Source: an uncultured Actinomyces sp.
GTDB taxonomy: Bacteria; Actinomycetota; Actinomycetes; Actinomycetales; Actinomycetaceae
Direction: 5' to 3'
DNA: 64,000 nucleotides
Assembly: GCA_902373545.1 (NCBI GenBank)
Contig: CABKMZ010000002.1
Span: 1 to 64,000 of the forward strand
This document shows, piece by piece, positions 13,955-22,662 of the stretch. Position 1 is the first letter of the stretch. Each line of letters starts with the position of its first letter. The notes beneath the pieces were generated by a model, which worked only from the letters and a program-made list of their open reading frames with translations, was not told the origin of the DNA and made no database searches. A program made the translations under genes and the position numbers.

Positions 13955-16128
13955 CGCAGCGACCTGCGCAGCCTGTCGCTCCATTCGCGGACCTTGCCGG
14001 GTTCGTCGAACCAGTATTCCTTGAGCATCGGGATGAGTTCGTACTCCACGATCGAGGCCATGGCCGCGTCGGTGCAGGTATCGGCGTCCATGTTGCAAAA
14101 GTAGCTGTGTCCAATGCAGAATCCTTCGCCGAGCGACTCATCCTCGGCGATCACGCGGTTGAGGGATTCCACCTCACGGACCAATGCCTCGAACCTCGGA
14201 TTAACGAGGCCGGCGCGGTAGGCGCGGAAGCCCTCGGAGTCGAAGGCGGGACTCAGTTCCACGAAAGCGAAGCGGCGTCGCAGCGCGTAGTCGAGCATCG
14301 CGAGGCTACGGTCTGCCGTGTTCATCATGCCGATAATGTGGACGTTGCGGGGAACGTAGAAGAGCTCACGCGAATAGAGGAGCTGGAGCTTATTCTTCGG
14401 TCCGCGTTTATCACTCTCGATGAGCATGAACAGCTCGCCAAAGATCTTGGAGAGGTTTCCACGGTTGATCTCGTCAATGACGAAGAAGTAGGCGTTCTCC
14501 TCGTCCTCGGCAGCCTTCTTACAGAACGAGTAAAAGGCCCCCTTCACCAGCTCGAATCCCGCACCAGAGGGGCGATACCCCTCAATGAAGTCCTCGTAGG
14601 AGTAGCTCTGGTGGAATTGGACCAGCATGACCCGCGAGGCGTCCTTGACGCCCATCATCGAGTAGGCGAGGCGTTTGGCGGCGAAGGTCTTACCCACGCC
14701 GGGTGCGCCCTGCAGGATAATGTTCTTCTTGGCGCGCAAGACGCCCACGGTTGCGTCATAGCGTTCCTCGTCCATGAAGACCTCGTCGAGGAATTGTTCG
14801 GAGGAATACTCCGGGAAGACCGGCAGCGTTTCCTCATTGGCAACTGATTCTTCATCCTCGCCGTCATCGAAGAAGGCATCAATGCGCGCCAGCAGATCGG
14901 GGTAGTCAGTGATCTCAGTGAGGGTCTTCATGGGGAACTGCTGATCACTTCGCCAGCTTCCCCGACGCTTCCACGACACGTTGCGCAGGTGCGGGTACTC
15001 GCCCCCTTCCGGGTCATAGACGTAGTCGCCCGTAACGACGCCGCGGCCGAGAATCTCCTTGAGGCCTCGTTTGACGAAAATGACGTCTCCCGGCTTGATC
15101 TCGTTCGCGAACTGCCAGACCGCCCGGGCCGAATTCGTCTGCGATGTATTGTCGTCGCGAGTGTCGAGTAGCCGTTGGCGCATGTCCTCCTTGGTGGCGT
15201 ACTCGCTCAGATCACCGAGTTGGTGCCACCCCAGCCCCATCACGCCGCGTTGATAGAACTCTTCCCACATACAGGCTCCCCGGCCGGGGGCGTAGAGCCA
15301 GTAGCGCACGGTCTGCACGTCAGCGTCGCCGAGGGCGGCGGCCTGAACGACCTCTTCCTTCTCCTTGCCAGCTTCCTTCGTCTCACGGTTGACCTGTTCA
15401 GAAACTCGCCACGCGCATGCTGACAACTCCGGGAAAGTCGTGTAGTCGTAGGTGCCGGAGGACATGGCATCGAGAACACGGTCGCGCAGCGCCAGATAGG
15501 CGAAGGCCCCGGGAGGCGATGCGAGCTGGGAAACCTCGGCGTTCACGTCCGGGGGCATACGATCGGGAAGGCTGAGGAACCAACGATCCCGCGAGCTCAG
15601 GTTAACGTAGGCATACGGACGCACCCAGAAAAGGCCCATCGTGACGTTCCAGCTGGCGTTACGTTGTTTGAGAACGGCATCGTACGCGTGACAAAATGCC
15701 GCCCCTGTCTGCTCTGTCGGCCGGTCCGCGTAGGCCAAAGCGACCGTGAACAGGTCCCAGAGTCTCTCAATATCGCCCTCGCCCCGACGCGCCTGGTCGT
15801 AGAGAGTCGCATTGATATTGAGTAGCGTAGGGACGCCGACGAAATCATCGTGCAGCGGGGCGTGCACGCCGAGGGCTCCACCGATTCCCCGGGCAACCGT
15901 CCAACGTTTGGCCGTAGCGAGGCCGCGATTGAAGAGGCCGTAGACCGTAAAAGGATCAATATCCGTCGGAATACCGCCGGAGTCAAGCGTCGGCAGGTCC
16001 ATACCGAATTCGGCGTAGACATGCTGCAACGTCGCAATAAGAGCCTGCCGATCATCCTTGAAGGCAAGCAGTTTGTCCGCTAGTTCCATGAAAAAGCGCG
16101 GCCATGAGTACTGACTATCCATCGTCAT
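13951..16128 (-). CDS. mcrB: McrB-like AAA+ GTPase with PUA/EVE-like reader domain
   Basis: About 725 residues; ATG at 16128 chosen, with an in-frame GTG at 16134 as alternative. Order: a long N-terminal region (1-260); a PUA/EVE-like domain at about 275-395 (GRGACMWEEFYQRGVMGLGW ... IKPGDVIFVKRG ... GRGVVTGDYVY), the type of fold used to read modified bases; and a McrB-type AAA+ motor with Walker A GAPGVGKT at 476-483, Walker B FVIDEINRGN at 551-560 and the McrB signature MNTADRSLAMLD. Forms an operon with mcrC. The substrate modification cannot be told from sequence. Confidence 0.88.
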   Translation of the reverse strand: MTMDSQYSWPRFFMELADKLLAFKDDRQALIATLQHVYAEFGMDLPTLDSGGIPTDIDPFTVYGLFNRGLATAKRWTVARGIGGALGVHAPLHDDFVGVPTLLNINATLYDQARRGEGDIERLWDLFTVALAYADRPTEQTGAAFCHAYDAVLKQRNASWNVTMGLFWVRPYAYVNLSSRDRWFLSLPDRMPPDVNAEVSQLASPPGAFAYLALRDRVLDAMSSGTYDYTTFPELSACAWRVSEQVNRETKEAGKEKEEVVQAAALGDADVQTVRYWLYAPGRGACMWEEFYQRGVMGLGWHQLGDLSEYATKEDMRQRLLDTRDDNTSQTNSARAVWQFANEIKPGDVIFVKRGLKEILGRGVVTGDYVYDPEGGEYPHLRNVSWKRRGSWRSDQQFPMKTLTEITDYPDLLARIDAFFDDGEDEESVANEETLPVFPEYSSEQFLDEVFMDEERYDATVGVLRAKKNIILQGAPGVGKTFAAKRLAYSMMGVKDASRVMLVQFHQSYSYEDFIEGYRPSGAGFELVKGAFYSFCKKAAEDEENAYFFVIDEINRGNLSKIFGELFMLIESDKRGPKNKLQLLYSRELFYVPRNVHIIGMMNTADRSLAMLDYALRRRFAFVELSPAFDSEGFRAYRAGLVNPRFEALVREVESLNRVIAEDESLGEGFCIGHSYFCNMDADTCTDAAMASIVEYELIPMLKEYWFDEPGKVREWSDRLRRSLR

Positions 16129-16236
16129 GGCCACACCCTACCACCCAGGTGATCGGCGACACGATTCATACGCGTACTCACCCGACAGCAAAGCCGAGCC
16201 ACGCTCACGCGCCCCGGCCTCGTCAGTGCGCACTCC

Positions 16237-16608
16237 TCAGTCAAGCTCCGCCAACACGCCCACGTCACGCGCGGCCTGACGCAGGCGCTTATCGCGCGTC
16301 CACAGTGACACGCCGGGGGTTACGACAGCACTTGCCAGGAGCGCCACGTCGACAGCACTGAGCCCCCTGCCCCACAGCCGCCGCTCCTCGACGAGATGCC
16401 GGACCCCCTGATCGTCGACGTTGCGGACAATCATGAGGCGCTCAAGCATTTTCAAAAAGAACGACCGATTCTTGAGGTTCCCCAACGCGAGTTCAGTGAT
16501 GACACTCTGATGTATGCACACTTGGTCGCGCTCGAGCAGATCGACCAGAACCGGCTCAGTTTTCCGCAGGTGATCGATCCAGATGCTCGTGTCAACGAGG
16601 ACTCTCAT
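16237..16608 (-). CDS. vapC: PIN-domain toxin VapC
   Basis: 123 residues. Conserved acidic residues of the PIN ribonuclease fold are present: D6 in LVDTSIWIDHL, E40 in VITELALG, D85 in LSAVDVALLA and D104 near LWTRDKRL. The start overlaps the vapB stop by four bases (ATGA). VapC toxins cleave tRNA or rRNA when released from VapB. Confidence 0.9.
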   Translation of the reverse strand: MRVLVDTSIWIDHLRKTEPVLVDLLERDQVCIHQSVITELALGNLKNRSFFLKMLERLMIVRNVDDQGVRHLVEERRLWGRGLSAVDVALLASAVVTPGVSLWTRDKRLRQAARDVGVLAELD

Positions 16609-16799
16609 GCGCGCTGCCGACTCCGCGGGGCAGCCTCCGCCGCCGAATCACTGCCGCCGAGCGCAGCGAGCTGCCGACCGCTCTCAATGCGAACGAGGAG
16701 CTCTACCGCATCCCTGATTAAAGCGGATCGTTCTCTAATCCCGGTCAGCTCCTCGGCCCGCGCGAGCAGGTCGTCATCGAGTGTCACAGTGGTTCTCAT
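16605..16799 (-). CDS. vapB: Antitoxin VapB (ribbon-helix-helix)
   Basis: 64 residues from the ATG at 16799 with GGAGGT seven bases upstream. MRTTVTLDDDLLARAEELTG followed by ERSALIRDAVELLV is the N-terminal ribbon-helix-helix DNA-binding domain; the Ala/Ser-rich tail would wrap the toxin. First gene of the vapBC operon, likely autoregulated. Confidence 0.88.
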   Translation of the reverse strand: MRTTVTLDDDLLARAEELTGIRERSALIRDAVELLVRIESGRQLAALGGSDSAAEAAPRSRQRA

Positions 16800-16948
16800 G
16801 GCTACCTCCACATTCAGGATAGCATCACGAGCATCATCATTTGATTCGACTATTGATGCTCGCTCACGCTCACGTGTCCTCTGCCCAACAGCAAAGCCGG
16901 GCCACGCCCTCGCGCGACCCGGCTAGCGCCTCGTAAGGTCGAGGAAAT

Positions 16949-17257
16949 TTAGGCAACCTCCACCGTCACAAGGGGAACGATCCCACTCAGCGTATCCCCC
17001 AGTGCATCTTCGGCGCGATCGAGCTCATAGCGCATCTGCAGCTTCATCCAGAACCCCGGGGTCGTACCAAAGTAGCGGGAGAGACGCATCGCCGTATCAG
17101 CCGTAATCCCGCGCTTCCCGTGGACGATTTCATTGATACGACGGGGCGGAACACCGATAGCAACGGCAAGCTTGTGCTGCGTAATTCCGAAGCCCTCGAT
17201 GAAGTCCACCATGAGGACTTCGCCCGGGTGAATCGGAGCAATCTTAGTGGTAGTCAA
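16949..17257 (-). CDS. higA: HigA-family antitoxin (XRE helix-turn-helix)
   Basis: 102 residues if started at the TTG at 17257 (reading TTTKIAPIHPGEVLMVDFIE). IHPGEVL, GITQHKLAVAIGVPPRRINEIV and GKRGITADTAMRLSRYFGTT are diagnostic of HigA/VapI addiction-module antidotes. The frame is open upstream to 17299, but that part corresponds to the out-of-frame remains of higB. Normally higB precedes higA; here only its tail persists, so this looks like an orphan antitoxin. Confidence 0.85.
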   Translation of the reverse strand: MTTTKIAPIHPGEVLMVDFIEGFGITQHKLAVAIGVPPRRINEIVHGKRGITADTAMRLSRYFGTTPGFWMKLQMRYELDRAEDALGDTLSGIVPLVTVEVA

Positions 17258-17330
17258 CGATCTCAACCCCTTCTGGACCAGCGTCACCCAGGCCTTCACC
17301 CTTCACGACTGCACTTGGAGAGGTACCTCA
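17244..17330 (-). pseudogene. higB: C-terminal relic of toxin HigB
   Basis: In the frame that ends at the TAA at 17244-17246 the translation ends GVEIVDYH, the typical last residues of HigB (consensus DVEIVDYH). Upstream of that only about 20 degenerate codons remain before a stop at 17328-17330. The RelE-fold core and its catalytic residues are missing, so the toxin is dead. The overlap with the higA start is the normal higBA junction. Confidence 0.6.
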
Positions 17331-17592
17331 CCTGAATGGAAGAACCATTTTGCCCCCACGCCTCAATGCTAACATTCTACTAATCGCGTCGGGCTTGGAC
17401 CGGCGCACTCTACTACGGGGATCCTCGCCATCACGGCGAGGATCCCTTGGTATTCCAAGAGTATCCTGCACTCCAGCCACGCAGCGCTCCTCACAAGCAA
17501 GCGACCGGGCCGCCCCCAGGCGACCCGGCCACTGCCTCGTTCAGAAATGATTAAACATTAAACCTGAACTCAACCCCATACAAGTCCGTCAG

Positions 17593-20517
17593 CTAGAACA
17601 TGCGCTCCTGTCGTGGTGAGCTCGCCTTCCGTAGCCTTGCATACTCGAGGAGGTCGGTCACCGTGGCGTTCTTCTTGTGCCACTCATTCACGATCGTCTC
17701 GCCGAGCAGCACGTATGCCCAATCCCGGCCGTCGCGCTGTTCCTCCGGTAGCTCGTTGATCTGCTCGCACCATGCCAGCGCAGCCTTCTGCTTGCGCTGC
17801 ACGTTCTCGTCACTGAGCGCCGACTGTGCCTTGGTCTCGACGACGTAGATGGTGAACGGCGTGCGGATGAGGAAGTCTGGCGAGTACTGCGCGGGCATGC
17901 CATCCGCTTTCAGGTAAGGCCGACGCAGGAAATCGTGCCGGTACTCGTGCACCTTGGCCAGGGCTTCGATGCACGAGTCCTTGTCGGCCCAGCGGATGAA
18001 GCGTCGTTCAAGCCCGCCGCCTTGGGACGGGATCGGCAGTTTCGGGTAGATGCACTTGTTGACTTCTTCGGCGGTGCTGCCGCGAACCGGGATCGTGGTG
18101 ACCTCGGACAGTGAACGGTGCTGTACCTCGGCGGAGGCCACAACCTGGCTGTCCTGGAGTTCGACAAGCTTGGTGGCGAACGTTCCGGCGATGCTGTGCG
18201 CGACGTCGTCAAGCAGCAGCACGCGCCAGTTCTCTTCGGCCAGCGGGTCAAACTCCTGACCGAATAGGCGATGTCGGATGTAGCTGTCGAGCCAACCGGT
18301 GAGCAGCGGGCGGTACGCCTGGAGAATCGGGAACTTTGCGTTCTCGTTGTACTTGCTCTGACTCTTCGTCATCGTCCGGCCGAGCGCCTCGGTGATGCGC
18401 GTTGTCATGCGCGAGAGGTAGTCGTTGTAGCCAGTGGCAGTCAGCACGCCGCCGTCGACGCGGTAGTCGCCGTACTGTGTGCCCGTCTCGGCGTCGTGCG
18501 AGACAAACCGGTCGCCCTTGCCGACGGTCTTGATGATCAGGTCGAGCGGGTACGGTGACGCGGAAAGCTCGAGTGGATTGATGCTCGGCTGGCGCAGTTC
18601 CTCGTCGGCATCACGCAAGATGACGGGGACCTCGAAGTCGTACGCCTGGTATCCAGGTCGCAGATCAACATGCTCCAGGTCGCCGGTGGCACCGGTAGTG
18701 TCCGCTTCGTCACCGGTTTCGACCATGAGTCCGCCACTAAGCAGTCCATCGTAGAAGTCGCTGAACGCCGGGTGCTCAACGATGAACAGCACGTCGAAGT
18801 AGTTGGTCGGCTCCAGCCCTTTACTGATGCGCTCGCGAGTCTCAGCCTTAAGCTCGTCGATGGAGGGGTCGCCGCGCCACATCAGGCGCAGGCCGCGCCC
18901 GATCGTCTGCTCGAGCAGGATGGACGCCTGTGACGAGCGCAGCGGCACGATGACTGCGATATTGCTGACGTCGAAGCCTTCACGGAGCATGAGCACCGAG
19001 ACGATGACCTTGGGCTGCTTGTGTCGGTCGACGTCGAACAGCTTCTCGCGGATCGGCTCCCACTCTTTCGGGCCAAGTTCAGCCTTGCGGCCGGAGTCGA
19101 CACGCAGGATGTCGTCCTCAGAAAGCCCCGTGCTTTGCAGATACTCGACGACGTGCGGTGTGACGTTGGTGTCCTCACAGACCACCAGCAGCTTCGGATG
19201 CTTGTCCGGATCGGCGTCGGCGAACTGTTCTTCGAGGATTTGTAGCTTCTTCAGGCCAGCCTGGAGCATGACGCGCTGACCGTTCGACAGGCCTGTGACG
19301 CGCTTCTGCTCGTCGCGCTCTGCCTTGAAGTCCAATGGTAGCGCCGCGATCTCCTTGCGCTTATCGAGCGCAAGCGACTTAACGAGTCCGGCACGCATGG
19401 CGGACTTGAGGTCGAAGTCAACGACGATGTGCGGGAAGTAGGCCTTGCCCTTCGAGCGCCCTGAGCCGACCTCGTTGTAGGGGGTTGCGGAAAAGTCGAT
19501 CTGGATGAAACGGCGGCCCTTTGTCGAGGCGATCTCACTCAGGCTCTTCTGCCACTCGACGTCGGTGACCTCATCCGACTTACGCACTTCATGGATGTGG
19601 TGCGCCTCGTCGTTGAACACGACCAAATCGGGCAGGTCTTTCAGAGCTTGGAGTGGGCCGCCCCGCAGGAACCGTCGGTCCAGCACATCAAGCGCATTCC
19701 CGGCATTCTTGCCAGGAGTGAGCGGGAAGAAGCTCTCGACTGCGGCCTTCGGGTCGATCTCGGCGCCAGGCGCTTCGACTTCGTCATCGTCGAGAAAGTC
19801 GGGGTCTTCCTTGCCCGCGAGTAGATGCCAGTTTGTGATCGCGATCAGGCCCGAGCCGGTGACCTTGCGACCGATCTCGGTCTTGGTGACAACGGAGGAC
19901 TGAAGGAACGTGAAAACCTGCGTGCGGTAGGTGTCCGGGATGAACAGATCCTGCTGACGGTAGATGTCGCTCGTGGCGAAGTCTCGCTCGCCATCCTGTT
20001 CTTTGCCTTGGAACGAGTCCAGGAGACGGTCGTACACGATGAGACCCGGTGCAACGAGCAGGAAGTTGCTGGAGAAGCGCGGATCCTGCGGGTCTGCGAG
20101 CTTGTTCAGATACTGCCAGACCAGCAGGGCGTTCAACACCCACGTCTTACCGGTGCCCGTCGCCATCTTCGCCGCGTACTTCGGGTGATCGTGACGGTCT
20201 CGCGTAACCTCGCTAAGCACACCGCCCTCGAGCATCGCCTCCGGAGCGACTGCCTCGTAGAGATCACGCAGACGGGTCGTGCCGAGAACTTCGTGCGCGT
20301 AGATGATGTGGAGGATTGCGGCGCGCTGTCCAGCGTGGAAATTCAGCTCACGCAGTTCGCAGTAGTCCTGCTGGAACCAGAAGCGCAGTAGCTCGGCGGT
20401 CACCGGAGTGACCTGGTCAAGTAGCTTCGAACCAGTACCATCGACGATCCCGGGGATCAGCGGGTCAACGACCGCAGAAAGCCCCTTGGCAAGCGGGAAG
20501 TCAGCAAAACCGCTCAC
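17593..20517 (-). CDS. res: Type III restriction enzyme, Res subunit
   Basis: 974 residues. SF2 helicase core with Walker A MATGTGKT at 118-125, a Walker B NDEAHH at about 304, FIQIDFSATP, and the C-terminal helicase motif LLEQTIGRGLRLMWRG. A PD-(D/E)xK endonuclease near the C-terminus reads PDFLIRTPFTIYVVETKAQ (about 880-897). The ATG overlaps the mod stop by four bases (ATGA), so the two genes are co-translated. Res cuts about 25 bp from unmethylated sites when complexed with Mod. With mod out of frame in this genome the whole system may be off. Confidence 0.9.
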   Translation of the reverse strand: MSGFADFPLAKGLSAVVDPLIPGIVDGTGSKLLDQVTPVTAELLRFWFQQDYCELRELNFHAGQRAAILHIIYAHEVLGTTRLRDLYEAVAPEAMLEGGVLSEVTRDRHDHPKYAAKMATGTGKTWVLNALLVWQYLNKLADPQDPRFSSNFLLVAPGLIVYDRLLDSFQGKEQDGERDFATSDIYRQQDLFIPDTYRTQVFTFLQSSVVTKTEIGRKVTGSGLIAITNWHLLAGKEDPDFLDDDEVEAPGAEIDPKAAVESFFPLTPGKNAGNALDVLDRRFLRGGPLQALKDLPDLVVFNDEAHHIHEVRKSDEVTDVEWQKSLSEIASTKGRRFIQIDFSATPYNEVGSGRSKGKAYFPHIVVDFDLKSAMRAGLVKSLALDKRKEIAALPLDFKAERDEQKRVTGLSNGQRVMLQAGLKKLQILEEQFADADPDKHPKLLVVCEDTNVTPHVVEYLQSTGLSEDDILRVDSGRKAELGPKEWEPIREKLFDVDRHKQPKVIVSVLMLREGFDVSNIAVIVPLRSSQASILLEQTIGRGLRLMWRGDPSIDELKAETRERISKGLEPTNYFDVLFIVEHPAFSDFYDGLLSGGLMVETGDEADTTGATGDLEHVDLRPGYQAYDFEVPVILRDADEELRQPSINPLELSASPYPLDLIIKTVGKGDRFVSHDAETGTQYGDYRVDGGVLTATGYNDYLSRMTTRITEALGRTMTKSQSKYNENAKFPILQAYRPLLTGWLDSYIRHRLFGQEFDPLAEENWRVLLLDDVAHSIAGTFATKLVELQDSQVVASAEVQHRSLSEVTTIPVRGSTAEEVNKCIYPKLPIPSQGGGLERRFIRWADKDSCIEALAKVHEYRHDFLRRPYLKADGMPAQYSPDFLIRTPFTIYVVETKAQSALSDENVQRKQKAALAWCEQINELPEEQRDGRDWAYVLLGETIVNEWHKKNATVTDLLEYARLRKASSPRQERMF

Positions 20518-22542
20518 GGCTGCACCTCCACACCCGAGATAACAACCTCAGACTCGAAGCCGAACACGTCAACGGCACGCACACAGACCGTGCGCGGACC
20601 ATCCACCCGAGGCAAGTCGAGCACTGCGGTCGTGACGACCCGCAGTTCGTCACCGTCGTTCTCGGTGTTGCCCCGGTAGTCCTGCCAGACGGAACGGAAA
20701 ACCTCGCCGTCGTAGTCGGGATCGACCGCCCAGTATTCAATGAGCGCCAGCGACTCGGAGTTCATCACCTCCTGGAGCTTGGCTCGGTTTGCTTGGTCGA
20801 GGTTGATCGCGTCTGGCGACAGCAGTATGTAATTTTGCAGTTCCACCGCCAAAGACTCACGGCTTCCGTCCGAAGTACGCGAGACCACCTTGGCCTCTAG
20901 GTATTGGAGGCTTGAGAAGCGCACTTCGGAGCCGAGCTTGTCCGCGCCCTTCTTCTTGAGTCTGTCAAGAAGATCGGGCGGGATCACTAGCACTTCTAGG
21001 TTTGGGTCGTTGAGATCGGCTATGTCCTGGCCGATCCCTGCCGCGAAGTTCCAGCCGAGGACAACAACCTTGTCGAAGCCACCCATCTTCGCCTCTCGGT
21101 AGCCTTGCGCGCGTTTGAGAGTCGAAATGGTGGTGAGCCGAGAGGGGCTGTCAGCAAGCACCAGAGTTCGCGTACCTGGGAGCCGACCCAAGCTTCCATT
21201 CACGTTCTCCTCATGAGGCAGTGGAAGTGCACCGAAGAGGTCGAGCACGACTTTGGCCAAGTCGCCGACGCGGAACGAACGACCGAGCGTCGATCTCGCC
21301 TGCTCCACTTGATAGTCACCTATGGCCTGGTATAGGAAGGGTTTTGCGTCCTGATCAATCAGCCGCTTTCGAACAATCATTGTCGACGGCTTCCCGAGGT
21401 CCGTTACAACCCAACAGCGCCCGAGCCGCTCAGCCACCGCTGCCGTAGTCCCTGAACCTACGAAGAAGTCAGCGACAAGATCACCCCCGTCTGAAGACGC
21501 CTGAATGATTCTCTCAAGGAGTCGACCGGGTTTCTGTGTACCGTACCCCGTAGTCTCACCCTTCTGAAGAGTCTGGACATCGCTCCATACGTCCCGCGAC
21601 CGCACACCTTCAGGATTCAGGTAGATCTTCTTCTGAGGTACGCGGCCCGCCTTGACCCAGAGAATTCCCTCCTCAAGCCACTCCAACGCGGTTTCTTTGG
21701 GCATCCGGTAGCCACCGGCAGGAGGTTTTTCACCAAGTCCCAGGTCGTAGACATACCCTCCGCCACCAGGGTTATCGATGGGACCGAGGCGGTACTGACC
21801 AGCCTCGTCAGTCTTGAGACGCTTCTTATTCGATCCAGCGTGCGCTTGGAAGACTTCGTTCCAGACGATCTTTTTTGGGTTCTTCCGGTAGAAAAAGATC
21901 GTGTCGTGGGACTTAATGAACTTCTTATTCTTCGCAGATGAGTCGCCGATTGCTCCTGGCCATATAACCTCGTTTACAAAGGACTCGCGACCAAAAACTT
22001 CGTCAAGAATAATCTTCAGATAGTGCGCGACGCGATAGTCGATATGGACATAGATAGAACCCGTCTCGGCGAGCAATTCACGCATGAGAACGAGGCGCGG
22101 GACAATCATAGCCACATAAGAGGCAGTTCCGTCTGACCATGTATCAGAATAGGCAAACTGCTCCAAGACCGTAGGCTTCTGGTCGATCGTCGTTCCAGGA
22201 AGTTTAATCTTCGTCCGGTAGTCCGCCTTCGAGTCGAACGGGGGGGTCGATGTAGATCAGGTCGATCTTTCCTCGCAGACTCGGGCTGTCTTCGTCGCCT
22301 GCGAGAAGCGCAGCCATCGCCAGCAGATTGTCGCCGTAGATTAGTCGGTTAGGCGCGTGAATCATGCGCTCACCATCATCGAACCTTAAATCGAGCCCTT
22401 CACGAGCTTTCGACGGGATAACAAGCTCGCGGGTCTGTAGGCTAACCCGGTTGCGACCCTCTAGTTGCTCCAGAATCTGCGCTGCTTGACGTTTGCCTGC
22501 GGCGACAATGCCTGGCAGCTGTTCCAGCAGTGACTTACTCAT
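20514..22542 (-). pseudogene. mod: Type III DNA methyltransferase mod, frameshifted at a G7 tract
   Basis: The ATG at 22542 opens MSKSLLEQLPGIVAAGKRQA and reads in frame through LIYGDNLLAMAALLAG and GKIDLIYIDPP. It then meets a run of seven G (22240-22246 on the + strand), shifts, and stops at 22204. In the neighbouring frame the sequence continues FDSKADYRTKIKLPG into the remaining ~560 residues (SDGTASYVAMIVPRLVLMRE, VADFFVGSGTTAAVAERLGR) and ends at 20514. One base fewer in the tract would give a normal 675-residue Mod with an intact DPPF catalytic motif and FxGxG SAM site. So this is either phase-variable, a mutant, or a sequencing error. Overlaps res by four bases. Confidence 0.85.
22240..22246. 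repeat. G7 homopolymer in mod, candidate phase-variation tract
   Basis: Seven consecutive G (C7 on the coding strand) lie within the codons for the DPPF methyltransferase motif. Six would keep the gene in frame. Mononucleotide tracts in type III mod genes mediate reversible on/off switching in several pathogens; a tract of seven is short for frequent slippage. Confidence 0.7.
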
Positions 22543-22662
22543 GTCGAGGCTTCCTCTCTTGGCCGCTACTTCTTACTTCTAGATGCTAGCCCTGTCCTAA
22601 ACTCGGACGGTGTTCAGTCGGTTACGTCTGTCGTTCCCCGCGCGAATATGAGTGCGGTGCCC

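Noticed and set aside
13954-14098. Longer N-terminus for McrC starting at 14098
   Set aside because: The extra 48 codons lie within the certain mcrB coding sequence; the GTGA overlap at 13954 is the standard junction.
16949-17299. HigA start at 17299
   Set aside because: That extra segment corresponds to out-of-frame HigB codons; homologues start near the TTTKIAPIHPG region.
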